Source of the DNA: Caballeronia sp. dw_19
GTDB taxonomy: Bacteria > Pseudomonadota > Gammaproteobacteria > Burkholderiales > Burkholderiaceae
DNA length: 64,000 nt
Direction of reading: 5' to 3'
Assembly: GCF_018449515.1 (NCBI RefSeq)
Contig: NZ_JAAVUQ010000008.1
Location: 62,001 to 126,000, forward strand
The notes beneath the pieces were generated by a model. It was not told the origin of the DNA. It was given only the letters and a program-made list of their open reading frames with translations, and ran no database searches. Below are positions 18,440 to 26,645 of this stretch, in pieces (within the stretch, counting starts at the first letter, position 1; each line of letters begins with the position of its first letter). A program made the translations under genes and the position numbers.

Positions 18440-18476
18440 CGCGTGCCATGGGCTTACTTTCCTTGTTGGTATCGGC

Positions 18477-20006
18477 CTAACTCGCAAGTGAGCCGGTCAA
18501 ATCCTCATGCCGCAACGCACCACCGTTGATGTTCACTTCGCGCTTGAAGGTGATTGTCTTGCCCGAGAATTCGCAGATCACCGTATCGCGAAAAGCGGTC
18601 TCGGGGAAGATCCAGGTCATTTGAAGGCGCGTGTTATCCAGCCAGCATGCACCGGCGACGACCGGACTGTTATGGAACTGGTAACCGTGGTGAAGATCGC
18701 TGCCGGGCATGTCGGTGCGGCCCTCGAGCCACCGGCCTAACCCGGCGGCAATGACATGTTCGCCTTGCGCGTCGATAAGACGAAATACGCATGTCTCGCC
18801 GGTGAATTCGAATTGCAATTCGCTCACGCCCTGGTGGTTGGGCTGCATCAGGAAGCGGTCCGTCTGTCCGGGTGCGCGTACTCCATCCGTGACAGCACCG
18901 GCCCGTTGAAAAGGCTCTTTCCACGTTGCCGGGGCGTCCGGACTTTGCCAGTCGGCAAGTCTCGCTTTGAGCCGCGCATCGGCAGAGGCGCCGTCTTCGA
19001 TGTGATCGCGAATCTGATCACAAAAGGCCGCCGGAAAATACCGGTCGATATGCGCGAATAACTTCGCGCTGCCCTTGATTGCGCCGGTAACGGCAAGCGT
19101 TGCGCCGTGCAACGGGAACACCGTCGTCATCTGGACGAACTTGCCAATTGCGCTATATGTGCCATCGGGCCGGGTCCACCAGTGATAGCCGTATTTCACG
19201 GGCTCGCCGTGCGCCTTGGTTGCGGCAGCGACCCAGCTTTCGGGAAGCAGCCGCCGGCCCTCCCATACACCGTTTTGCGCATGCAGCACGCCGAGTTTCA
19301 ACAGATCCGCGGTTCGCGCGATGAGGCCGTTGCCACCCGGATTGACGCCGTCCGGGCCGATATCCCAGGATTCCCCTTCAATGCCCATCGGCTCGAAGAT
19401 TCGCGGCTTGAGATACTCATGCAGCGTCACGCCCGTCACGCGACTCAGTATGGCCGACAACATGTAGCTGGCAGCGCTCGTGTACAGGAACGCCGTTCCC
19501 GGTTCTTGCACGATCGGGATCTTGAAGAACTCCGCGATCCAGCTTGTAGTCAGCGATCGCCACTCTGCCCCGGATGTTTCGCCCGCGTGACCTACGCGCA
19601 TCGTCAGGAGGTCTTCTATGGTCATCTCCGTCAGCCAGTGCTGGACCGGTTCCGCGATGACCTCGGGGAAAAACGAGACCACCTTGTCGTCGAGCTTGAA
19701 AAGCCCCTGGTCAAGCGCCAGCCCGATCGCACAGGCGGTGAAACTCTTGACGACGGAGTGCAGGTTTCGCGGCCGGTCAGGCCGATACGGCCAGCGCCAG
19801 CCCTCGGCAACCACGTGGCCGTTGCGGTGAAGCATGAAGGCGTGCAGGTCGAGGCCGGCTGCTTCGACGTCGTTCAGGAAGGCGACGATGGCATCGGCAT
19901 CCACGCCGGCCACGGAAGGGTCGGCGCGCGTCAGGCCATCGGCTTGCTGAGCCGCGATGAGGTTCGCTTCAGACGCTGCGCCGCACTCCACGAAATTGTC
20001 CGGCAT
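18477..20006 (-). CDS. Serine hydrolase, class C beta-lactamase family
   Basis: A 509-residue serine hydrolase of the beta-lactamase/esterase EstB fold. The nucleophile motif is S84-V-V-K87 (HSVVKSFTAC) and the second motif begins at Y175 (FLYTSAASY). No signal peptide is visible, so it is probably cytoplasmic. The start at 20006 is fixed by AGGAGAGGACG just upstream. After the ~360-residue catalytic domain there is a ~140-residue C-terminal beta-rich part (FRLIDAQGEHVIAAGLGRWLEGR), which is seen in the longer members. It converges on the second LysR gene and may hydrolyse an ester or amide belonging to the same pathway, but that is only context. A secreted penicillin-binding role is unlikely without an export signal. 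Confidence 0.85.
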   Translation of the reverse strand: MPDNFVECGAASEANLIAAQQADGLTRADPSVAGVDADAIVAFLNDVEAAGLDLHAFMLHRNGHVVAEGWRWPYRPDRPRNLHSVVKSFTACAIGLALDQGLFKLDDKVVSFFPEVIAEPVQHWLTEMTIEDLLTMRVGHAGETSGAEWRSLTTSWIAEFFKIPIVQEPGTAFLYTSAASYMLSAILSRVTGVTLHEYLKPRIFEPMGIEGESWDIGPDGVNPGGNGLIARTADLLKLGVLHAQNGVWEGRRLLPESWVAAATKAHGEPVKYGYHWWTRPDGTYSAIGKFVQMTTVFPLHGATLAVTGAIKGSAKLFAHIDRYFPAAFCDQIRDHIEDGASADARLKARLADWQSPDAPATWKEPFQRAGAVTDGVRAPGQTDRFLMQPNHQGVSELQFEFTGETCVFRLIDAQGEHVIAAGLGRWLEGRTDMPGSDLHHGYQFHNSPVVAGACWLDNTRLQMTWIFPETAFRDTVICEFSGKTITFKREVNINGGALRHEDLTGSLAS

Positions 20007-20351
20007 CGTCCTCTCCTGGTGTTTGAAAAATGGGGCTGGCTTTGAGCGTCGGCTCGGTTTGTAGTTGCAGCATCGCCGGGGTGAGACTGCACGCATCACG
20101 CGATGCTATGTGCAACAGCACTCTCAAGGAAGCCCGTTTCGACCGATCACTCACAGAAATCCTGATCACCGATCGGTTGATTTCGCTCGCGCCGGTGGAT
20201 GGTTCTGGGCCGGTGGTTGGGGGTTAGCGAACCGGGGTTGACGGCAGGTTGCCAAGTTCCACGGGTAGCGGTTCTAGGTCAATGCCGGGTTGTGGGAACG
20301 GCGTTTGAGGTATCGACCAACCGGGAAAATGCCGACGCGCGAAGGACGACG
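20007..20351. other. 345-bp gap between hydrolase and immunity-like gene
   Basis: This stretch contains the promoter region of the serine hydrolase on the minus strand and the downstream flank of the toxin/immunity island. Base composition shifts toward A+T at about 20290, which I take as the island's left limit. I see no supported gene or terminator. Confidence 0.4.
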
Positions 20352-20741
20352 CTATTCAGGCGAAGGGCCAACGTTATTTTTAGACAAGACCCTATATCCG
20401 TCGTATTCGACCCAGGCCTCCCCGCCAAAGCTTGCCGTTAGCACCGCGATTTTTTTCGGTGGCAAGCCCCGGCCAAATGGCGTAGATCGATCCAGAATCT
20501 GACGGGCGGCTATGAACTTTGGCGAAGTAAAATCGGATAGCAAATCTATCGAGTAGACGATATTTTCCATTCCGTAGTCCGTGACAAGGCATCGCGTTGC
20601 ATCCATGAAAATGATCGTTTTGTGCTCCCTAAAATCGTCTGAGAGCAAATCAAGATGAACCGTGCCGCTTCGCTTATCTGCGCAAATTCCCGCGAAAATC
20701 CAATCGTGGAACGAGTGAAATCTATCAAAGTTATCAAGCAT
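20352..20741 (-). CDS. Putative immunity protein of the second toxin unit
   Basis: A 129-residue acidic cytoplasmic-type protein with no signal or membrane segment. The start is ATG 20741, two bases after the toxin stop, with TTGGAG inside the end of the toxin gene; translation is therefore coupled. The pattern FHDWIFAGICADKRSGTVHLDLLSDD, then MDATRCLVTDYGMENIVYSID, is like the small beta-rich immunity proteins found behind polymorphic toxins. I infer that it neutralises the toxin encoded at 20744-21637. No family name can be given from the sequence alone. It is the last gene of the island. Confidence 0.65.
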   Translation of the reverse strand: MLDNFDRFHSFHDWIFAGICADKRSGTVHLDLLSDDFREHKTIIFMDATRCLVTDYGMENIVYSIDLLSDFTSPKFIAARQILDRSTPFGRGLPPKKIAVLTASFGGEAWVEYDGYRVLSKNNVGPSPE

Positions 20742-20743
20742 TT

Positions 20744-21637
20744 TTAGCGGCTCCAAGGGCTGAAAGGTACAACGTCAAGCCCTTTCGCTCGACCGTCTTC
20801 CGTCCAATTGTGGGCGTGGGGTTGCATTCCCAGGTGTATGTGATCGAAGTCTAGATCAACTACAGGCGCGCCCGTATCACCATACAAGCGCATTTGTCCG
20901 CTTCCGGGGTTCGTGTACCACGTTCCCGGCTCGCCTTCGTTCGGCGTTTTCGCAATGTCGAAACTATCGCCAAAGCTGGGCATAGCGCCAAGCTCAAACG
21001 GCGAGGCGTCGCCTAACGGCGTTGACCCGATGCTAGCGTCTGTTACTTCGCCAAGGTCGAACGCTTGATCCGCTGAAGATGTGAAGGACGCAACTGACGC
21101 AAGCAAGGCCGACGCAGCGCGGGCGGCTATGTTTCGCGCACCAGCCTCGGCTATCGTTTCGATATGCTTTGGATAACCGGACTCGCTCAAAATCGCTGCG
21201 CGTTCGCGCTTCTCTATTGCCAGAGTTTCCGCTCGCCGCTCGGCGTGATATTGCGCTGACCACGCCTCGTAGTCGCGCGACGGCGTGTCTCGCCTCGTCT
21301 CTCGCGCTGGCGAGTCAAGCGTAAAGCCGCCGTTCTCGAAAACGCTGGTGGTCGCGCCCTCTTCCTCCAAGACAATCACCGCGCCATCACGCACGTAAGA
21401 GAGCAACGTTTGAAGGGTTTCCCGTCCGCCTTTCGGCGATTTCGAATACCACGAGAAGCCTCCCTGCAAGAACGATTCGACGCGCGCCACAAGCAACGCG
21501 TTCGATTCCCAAACGTACATATCGGCGTACATCAACATAGCACGGCCCGCTTTGATTTTTTCGACGTCGTCGGTGAAGCTTCGCCCCTTGCGTAGCACGT
21601 ACCGATGGCCGTTATAGCAGGTTAGTTCCGTTGTCAT
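20744..21637 (-). CDS. Putative polymorphic toxin, second unit
   Basis: A 297-residue protein with the layout of a contact-dependent or secretion-system toxin. Residues 1-95 form an N-terminal domain shared with the toxin at 22022 (YNGHRYVL, then YVRDGAVIVLEEE). A low-complexity, Ala-rich linker follows, containing GSTPLGDASPFE, also shared. The last ~65 residues form a distinct C-terminal domain, with WYTNPGSGQMRLY and then DLDFDHIHLGMQPHAHNW; the cluster of His and Asp suggests a metal-dependent nuclease or related enzyme and resembles domains at the end of other polymorphic toxins (possibly the Ntox24 group, unverified). No signal peptide, PAAR, VgrG or RHS repeat is seen. AAGGAGA precedes the ATG. 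Confidence 0.7.
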   Translation of the reverse strand: MTTELTCYNGHRYVLRKGRSFTDDVEKIKAGRAMLMYADMYVWESNALLVARVESFLQGGFSWYSKSPKGGRETLQTLLSYVRDGAVIVLEEEGATTSVFENGGFTLDSPARETRRDTPSRDYEAWSAQYHAERRAETLAIEKRERAAILSESGYPKHIETIAEAGARNIAARAASALLASVASFTSSADQAFDLGEVTDASIGSTPLGDASPFELGAMPSFGDSFDIAKTPNEGEPGTWYTNPGSGQMRLYGDTGAPVVDLDFDHIHLGMQPHAHNWTEDGRAKGLDVVPFSPWSR

Positions 21638-21655
21638 GCGGTTGCGTCTCCTTTG

Positions 21656-21684
21656 GTTGCAACGGGGCTACGCTAACGCACTTT
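21656..21684. repeat. 29-bp element upstream of toxin unit 2
   Basis: This element matches 22898-22926 at 25 of 29 positions, with the last 15 bases (ACGCTAACGCACTTT on the plus strand) identical. In both places it lies 16-19 bp before the toxin start. It may be a promoter or regulator site copied with each unit. Confidence 0.65.
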
Positions 21685-21726
21685 ACGCTGCCGCCATCCC
21701 AAAAAGACAGCCGGCAAACGGCAACG

Positions 21727-22020
21727 CTAATCAGGCGACGGATTAGCCGATCCTGCTATGCCGCCATCGGGCGCTGGTGTGACGAAAACATACTGTTTTA
21801 GTTCGGGATGCGATACAACCAGCGCGGCGATAAGACTAGCGCCTAGCCGTCGTGCGAATTCGTCATCGAGACGATGGTTAAATTCATCCAGAAAAATCGG
21901 GAACGTAAGCTTTTTTATATCCAGCGCCTCGATCGGGGCGCTCTCCATATTCTGAATTTTGATCGCTTCGTCATCCGGCGAATAGGACACGACGAGCGAG
22001 GTTGCTGCCAATGTGGTCAT
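21727..22020 (-). CDS. Putative immunity protein of the first toxin unit
   Basis: A 97-residue protein starting at ATG 22020, one base past the end of the preceding toxin gene, with AGGGGA as ribosome site within the toxin's last codons. It has no export signal. The sequence (YSPDDEAIKIQNMESAPIEALDI, LDDEFARRLGASLIAAL) is acidic and mixed alpha/beta and is unlike the other immunity-like protein at 20352, as expected if each partners a different toxic domain. The role is inferred from gene order: toxin followed immediately by a small, coupled gene. Confidence 0.6.
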   Translation of the reverse strand: MTTLAATSLVVSYSPDDEAIKIQNMESAPIEALDIKKLTFPIFLDEFNHRLDDEFARRLGASLIAALVVSHPELKQYVFVTPAPDGGIAGSANPSPD

Positions 22021-22021
22021 A

Positions 22022-22882
22022 CTAAAATCCCCTGCACGTTTGATAGTCTTGAAAAGCATTTTGCTTGCACAGTGCCAGGCCGCGCATTCCGCTGCCCATC
22101 ATGCCTGCGAGCGCATTACATATGTCCATATCCCTTTCGTACTGGTAGAAGCAATCCGCCTCGACTGACTCGCCAAAGCCGCGCGCCGCCATAGACAATA
22201 CATCATCGCCCGTTGCGCTCTTGACGAACTCAAACGGCGCGGCATCGCCTAGCGGGGTTGACCCGCCGCCGATGCCTGTTACCTCCCCTATGTCAATTCC
22301 GCTTCCTGTCTCGCTGGGCCGTATCACGCCCATGCTCGCCAGCGTCGCGAGCGCTTGAATACCGCCTACGAGCGCATCTAAGCGCCCGCCACCGCTCGAA
22401 ACCGCGCTAACGCCGCTTTGTGCGTAAGGTGCCGCACCTGACGCCACGCCGCCAAGCTCCCCGCCGTATCCCCCCGATTGCGCCGCCAAGCCCGAACGAG
22501 CAAGCGCGCCTGACCCGAACGCCTGCCTTGGCGTCATCGCACGCGGTCGATACACCGGCTCGGCTGGTGGCACTGACCCTCCTGAATACGACCCCGCGCG
22601 GCCTCCAACGGGATTTTCTACCACCAGAATATCGCCCCGTCGTATCCCGATGCTCACTTCAAACACGGTTGACGATGCGCTCTGCGTTCTGTTCGAAGTT
22701 CTTAGATAACGCTTCGCGTGTTTGATGAACTGTTCATTCTCAGCCAGACGAAAAGAGTTCACCCCATCGAACATCTCTTGAGCGGCCTTTGATTCGGCAA
22801 GGACTTCTGCGTTGTGTCTGTAAAAACACGCTGATTCCAGCTTGTACCGCGTGCCCCGATAGTGGAAATAATCGTCCGTCAT
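22022..22882 (-). CDS. Putative polymorphic toxin, first unit
   Basis: A 286-residue protein. An upstream ATG at 22939 is rejected because it falls in sequence homologous to the noncoding region before the second toxin; the ATG at 22882 matches that copy's start. Residues 1-80 carry the shared N-terminal domain (YRGTRYKL, then IRRGDILVVE). A long Gly/Ser/Ala-rich linker (YGGELGGVASGAAPYAQSG) follows, with the shared GGGSTPLGDAAPFE segment. The last 45 residues carry four cysteines at C-x10-C-x16-C-x10-C, a symmetric spacing that suggests a disulfide-clamped helical hairpin. Short domains of this kind end some RHS-type proteins. The biochemical activity is unknown. Confidence 0.65.
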   Translation of the reverse strand: MTDDYFHYRGTRYKLESACFYRHNAEVLAESKAAQEMFDGVNSFRLAENEQFIKHAKRYLRTSNRTQSASSTVFEVSIGIRRGDILVVENPVGGRAGSYSGGSVPPAEPVYRPRAMTPRQAFGSGALARSGLAAQSGGYGGELGGVASGAAPYAQSGVSAVSSGGGRLDALVGGIQALATLASMGVIRPSETGSGIDIGEVTGIGGGSTPLGDAAPFEFVKSATGDDVLSMAARGFGESVEADCFYQYERDMDICNALAGMMGSGMRGLALCKQNAFQDYQTCRGF

Positions 22883-23189
22883 CTCAGTTATTTTGTTGTT
22901 GCGACGGGTTGACGCTAACGCACTTTCCCGCGCGTCCATCTCAATAAAAGGACGGGCGCGGGCAGGTAACTTACATGGGACTTTGCATCAAGGGTTTTGC
23001 AGCAACGCGCGGATGGCATCGACGCGCCAGAAGACGGACCGAGAAGGCAAGCCGATGGCCCCCCGCGGTGGAACCGTATCGATGCTCGCAGAGGGCGTCG
23101 CGCCCTTTGATACGGCGGACACTTACGAGGAGCACCTGGCGGCGTGGGAACCGCCGCTAACATCGCCTGATATCGTCGCCCCTCCCCAA
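22883..23189. other. 307-bp gap between toxin unit 1 and fliD
   Basis: It contains the shared upstream element of toxin unit 1 (22898-22926). The rest, to the fliD stop, holds an open plus-strand stretch without a ribosome site that I could not identify. The return to high G+C near 22940 marks the right limit of the island. Confidence 0.4.
22898..22926. repeat. 29-bp element upstream of toxin unit 1
   Basis: Second copy of the element at 21656-21684, 25 of 29 positions identical, lying 16 bp before the ATG of the first toxin. The shared placement supports a duplicated cassette of element, toxin and immunity gene. Confidence 0.65.
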
Positions 23190-24755
23190 TTAACCGCCCT
23201 TGCCTTTCGCCAGCGTGCCAGCACTGTCGGTGCCACCGAACAGTTGCGTCAGGTACTGCGAATTCTTGTTCATCGTCGCCATGACCGTGTTGAGCGCGGT
23301 GAACTGCGCCTGGTACTGCTGAGTCAACTGGGCCGCGTAGCTCGCCAAGGTGTCCTGCTGCGTGCCGATGCCCTTGAGGTCCGCGTTGAGCGGGTCCTGG
23401 TTATTCGCAATCAGCCCGCCCTCTCCCAGGAATCCATTAAGGCTCTTTGTCATCTTCGCGGCCACGCCGGTCGTCGAATTGAACAGGGCCGCCATTCCCT
23501 CCGGATTGCTCGTCAGTTCGCTGGCCATCTTCGTACTGTCGGCGGTAAGCGTCCCGTCCTTGTTCAGAGCAATGCCGATCGCGCCGAGCGAGATGCTGGA
23601 GCTGCCGTTCTTGACGCCACCGCTGATAATACTTGCGAGCGTGCTCTTGATCGTGTTGAACATCGAGTTGCCGAGCAACGGGCCGCCTTGCGCGCCCTTG
23701 GCTTTCGAACTGTCGAAACCGGCAACCTGGCCATAGGTCGTGACCAGGGTGTTATAGAGGTCGACGAAGTTGTTGATAGCGGTCGATGCCGACGTGGTGT
23801 CCTGTGCCACGGTCAGCGTCTGCGGCGTGCCGGCAGGCACGCCAATGGCCGCCGCAGTCAGGTTCAGCGTGACACCCTGGATCGCGGTGGTTACCGTGTT
23901 GCCTGAACTCGTGCCAGCCGTGCCGTCGATGGCGAACATGGCATCTTTGGCGGATTCGGTCTGCGTCCACGGACTGGCGGCCGACACCGACGCAATGGTC
24001 GACGGGTCCGCGGCGCTGGGACCGGCCGTGGATGTTACGCCGAGACTGGACAGCCCGGCATCGTCGGTCACAGTGCCCACTGAAACGTCAATCGTGTTCG
24101 ATGCACCCGTGGCCGACGAACGCAAGATCAAGTGCGCGCCGTCCGTGCCGCTCACGACAGTTGCCGTGACGCCGGGATTGCTCGACGACAAGTTGATCGC
24201 GCTCGCAATGCCGCTCACGGTGTTGTTCGCCGACGTGATGTCGACGCTCATCGACTTGTCTCCGACCGAGACGTTCATCGTGCCGGTGCCCAGTGCGGTT
24301 GTTGCGCCGAACGCGGCCGACGAGAGCGTCTGCGCGCTGGCAATTTGCGTCACCGCGATGGAATAGCTGCCCGTCGCCGCGCCGCTGCTGCCGCTCGCCG
24401 TTAGCCCCGTGCCATCCGCGGTCACGGTGAATTGCCCAAGAGCAGTACCGTTCGATAGCGGCGCAATGCCCGCCTGCAACGCCGACAACCCGGCCTGCAA
24501 AGCACCGATCGCCGAGAGTTTGGTGTTGTCGTTTCGTTGCCGTGCGATCAGCGAGCCGGTCTGGCCGGCCACCTTCGCGTTGACGAGGCTCGTGACCAGC
24601 GACGACACATCCAGTGACGCGTTGCCCGTCGAACCGCTGATGACGGACTGCGCGGCCGATGCCCTGGCCGCGTTGGCGGCAGCCGTCGTGTCGGCGGCAG
24701 TCGAGATGGCGTTGGCCGAGGTGGGTACGCTCGAAGCGCTGGAAATCGTCGACAT
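23190..24755 (-). CDS. fliD: Flagellar hook-associated protein 2 (filament cap)
   Basis: A 521-residue FliD, exported through the flagellar type III system to cap the filament and help flagellin fold. The N-terminal FliD_N region is ASLDVSSLVTSLVNAKVAGQTG (about 47-68) preceded by an Ala/Ser-rich leader; the central part is Ser/Thr/Gly-rich with the variable domains; FliD_C spans about 290-510 with YNTLVTTYGQVAGFD, LGAIGIALNKDGTL and GLIANNQDPLNADLKGI. CGGAG precedes the ATG at 24755. It is alone here: no fliS, fliT or flagellin genes flank it, and a foreign-looking toxin island lies directly downstream. It could be an accessory copy or a relocated gene. Confidence 0.92.
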   Translation of the reverse strand: MSTISSASSVPTSANAISTAADTTAAANAARASAAQSVISGSTGNASLDVSSLVTSLVNAKVAGQTGSLIARQRNDNTKLSAIGALQAGLSALQAGIAPLSNGTALGQFTVTADGTGLTASGSSGAATGSYSIAVTQIASAQTLSSAAFGATTALGTGTMNVSVGDKSMSVDITSANNTVSGIASAINLSSSNPGVTATVVSGTDGAHLILRSSATGASNTIDVSVGTVTDDAGLSSLGVTSTAGPSAADPSTIASVSAASPWTQTESAKDAMFAIDGTAGTSSGNTVTTAIQGVTLNLTAAAIGVPAGTPQTLTVAQDTTSASTAINNFVDLYNTLVTTYGQVAGFDSSKAKGAQGGPLLGNSMFNTIKSTLASIISGGVKNGSSSISLGAIGIALNKDGTLTADSTKMASELTSNPEGMAALFNSTTGVAAKMTKSLNGFLGEGGLIANNQDPLNADLKGIGTQQDTLASYAAQLTQQYQAQFTALNTVMATMNKNSQYLTQLFGGTDSAGTLAKGKGG

Positions 24756-25697
24756 TAAAATGCTCCGTACGTCAGGTTTGTTTTTGAGCCTGCATGAGAA
24801 CCGCCCGTGGACTGCCCGCTGGAGGCAAGCATCAGGAAGCGCGATGCGACATGGCAGCCGCGTGTTGCCCGGGCTGGACATCGTGTATTCACGCAGTCAT
24901 GGTTGCGCACTTCCGCCACGGGTGAAACGGCGAGCAACACGCGCGTCCGGCGAGTTCTTTCCAAATCTTTAAAAAGATTTCCACACGTATGTCCAGGCGG
25001 CTCGAGTCAGTCAGTGCCCGACGCGACAAGCGATCCGCGGCGGTAACAAGGATCCGCCTTCCGCCGCGGCTTGTACCTATGGCAGCCGCTTTTTCGAACG
25101 TGAACCTGCCGATCACCCACGCGTTCCTGCTCGGCATACTCGAAGCTTTCACGGCGGCAACGTTCAGTCGCTTTTTGATCGAGGCACCGTTCTTGCGGCT
25201 CAAGTAGGGTCTCGCGATCCGCCTTTCAGCGCAGTCCGGTGAGCGAGCAGGGCCGGATGAGCGCGCCATCTGAGGGAGTGCGGCCAAAGCCGGCGAAGTA
25301 AAATCGGCGCGCGCCTGCGTGCGTTTCGCGTACGGCGCGTCTAAGCGATGCAACCGGTCGCACTGAATTGTGACGTCCGTTAGTTCGCTTTTACAAATCG
25401 CGATAAAACAGCAAATGGAAATAAACTTGCGGCTTTGAGGGCCGCAACCATAAGCGAACGAACTTCTGAAAATTCAACCGCTTATGCGGGAATCGAAGAC
25501 GGGTAAACTGACGCGTCGCCGTTTCGGCGGCCGTATCCGGCAGTCGCCTGCCCGGCGCGGCCGGGTAAAACGGTCGATCGTCGTTTGTTTGTTTTCGAAG
25601 CTGACCCACCGATCCAGTACACTTATTACATCGAAAGCAATGGTCCAGACCAGAGATCCTTGGTCCGGTGTTTGATAGTTAAGAGGGAGAAACGTAC
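24756..25697. other. 942-bp intergenic region between fliD and the class I aldolase gene
   Basis: A long gap between divergent genes. It has a perfect 8-bp-arm palindrome at 24963-24980 and an A+T-richer segment before the aldolase gene (25590-25690) that should hold its promoter, with GGTCCAGACC near 25642. Open frames on both strands exist but have no ribosome site or recognisable similarity. I see no RNA gene. Confidence 0.4.
24963..24980. promoter_or_regulatory. Palindrome AAATCTTT-AA-AAAGATTT
   Basis: Two perfect 8-bp arms around a 2-bp centre, 208 bp before the fliD start in an otherwise G+C-rich region. It may be an operator; it is too far from a U-run to be a clear terminator. Confidence 0.35.
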
Positions 25698-26594
25698 GTG
25701 GCTAATGACAAGATGCTGGCGCAAATGAGTAACAAACCGGGGTTTATCGCGGCCCTCGACCAGAGTGGCGGATCCACCCCCGGCGCCCTGCGGGCGTATG
25801 GAATTCCAGAGAGCGACTACAGCGGCGACGCTGAGATGTTCAAGCTGATGCACGAGATGCGGGTACGCATCATGACCGCACCCGCCTTCACCGGTGACAA
25901 GGTCATCGGCGCCATTCTCTTCGAAGCCACCATGGACGGACAGGCAGAAGGAAAGTCCGTTCCGGCCTTCCTGTGGGAAGACCGTGGCGTCGTTCCTTTC
26001 CTGAAAGTGGACAAGGGGCTCGAAGCAGAAGCGAACGGCGTGCGTCTGATGAAACCGATCCCCGGGCTGGACCCGCTGCTCGAGCGGGCGGTCAAGCTGG
26101 GCGTGTTCGGCACGAAGATGCGCTCGGTTATCGACCATGCGTCGCAGGAAGGGATCGCGGCAATCGCCAAGCAGCAGTTTGAAGTCGCCGCGCAAATCCA
26201 GGCGCACGGTCTCGTGCCAATCCTGGAACCCGAGGTGTCGATCAACAGCCCGGACAAGGCGGCAGCGGAAACCATCCTCCTGGCTGAGCTGCTCAAGGGC
26301 CTCGCGGCGTTGCCCGATGGCAGCCAGGTCATGATCAAGCTGACCATCCCGGACGTGACGGATCTCTATCGCCCGCTGATCGAGCACCCGGCCGTCGTAC
26401 GCGTGGTGGCGCTCTCGGGCGGCTACGCGCGGACCGACGCGTGCACGCGCCTCGCGAAGAATCACGGCATGATCGCCAGCTTCTCCCGGGCGTTGATCAA
26501 CGAGCTCAAGAAGTCAATGAGCGACAGCGAGTTCGACGCAACGCTGGCAACGTCTGTCGATGAGATCTATCAGGCCTCGGTCGTAAAGGTCTGA
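25698..26594 (+). CDS. Class I fructose-bisphosphate aldolase
   Basis: A 298-residue class I (Schiff-base) fructose-1,6-bisphosphate aldolase, cleaving the substrate to dihydroxyacetone phosphate and glyceraldehyde 3-phosphate in the cytoplasm. The N-terminal ALDQSGGSTPGALRAYGI, the FLWEDRGVVPFLKVDKGL block and EPEVSI match the short bacterial class I family; K214 in VMIKLTIP is the probable Schiff-base lysine. GTG at 25698 is the start, with AAGAGGGAGA upstream. Many of these bacteria also have a class II enzyme, so this may serve gluconeogenesis or another growth condition. Transcription appears to end at the hairpin at 26646. Confidence 0.93.
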   Translation: MANDKMLAQMSNKPGFIAALDQSGGSTPGALRAYGIPESDYSGDAEMFKLMHEMRVRIMTAPAFTGDKVIGAILFEATMDGQAEGKSVPAFLWEDRGVVPFLKVDKGLEAEANGVRLMKPIPGLDPLLERAVKLGVFGTKMRSVIDHASQEGIAAIAKQQFEVAAQIQAHGLVPILEPEVSINSPDKAAAETILLAELLKGLAALPDGSQVMIKLTIPDVTDLYRPLIEHPAVVRVVALSGGYARTDACTRLAKNHGMIASFSRALINELKKSMSDSEFDATLATSVDEIYQASVVKV

Positions 26595-26600
26595 TTTTTA

Positions 26601-26636
26601 GGTTTCAACGCAGGTTTCAACGCAGGTTTCAACGCA
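26601..26636. repeat. Three tandem copies of a 12-bp unit
   Basis: GGTTTCAACGCA is repeated exactly three times directly behind the aldolase stop, followed by a partial fourth (AGGTTTGA). It is a slippage-prone microrepeat in the 3' untranslated region. The role is unknown. Confidence 0.85.
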
Positions 26637-26645
26637 AGGTTTGAT

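Noticed and set aside
19107..20045. 312-codon open frame on the plus strand opposite the serine hydrolase
   Set aside because: The hydrolase has catalytic motifs and a good ribosome site on the other strand; this frame is its shadow.
20352..22926. Prophage or type VI secretion cluster
   Set aside because: No integrase, tail, VgrG, PAAR or Hcp gene, and no tRNA-type attachment site was seen at either edge.
22893..23906. 337-codon plus-strand frame across the fliD 3' end
   Set aside because: Mostly antisense to fliD. The first part (about 22975-23190) reads protein-like for a short stretch but has no ribosome site or recognisable family.
24889..25353. 154-codon minus-strand frame in the fliD upstream gap
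   Set aside because: Basic, low-information translation with no ribosome site; could be a decayed gene but nothing supports a call.
26601..26636. Short tandem repeat as a CRISPR or iteron array
   Set aside because: Only three contiguous 12-bp copies without spacers, and no cas or replication gene nearby.
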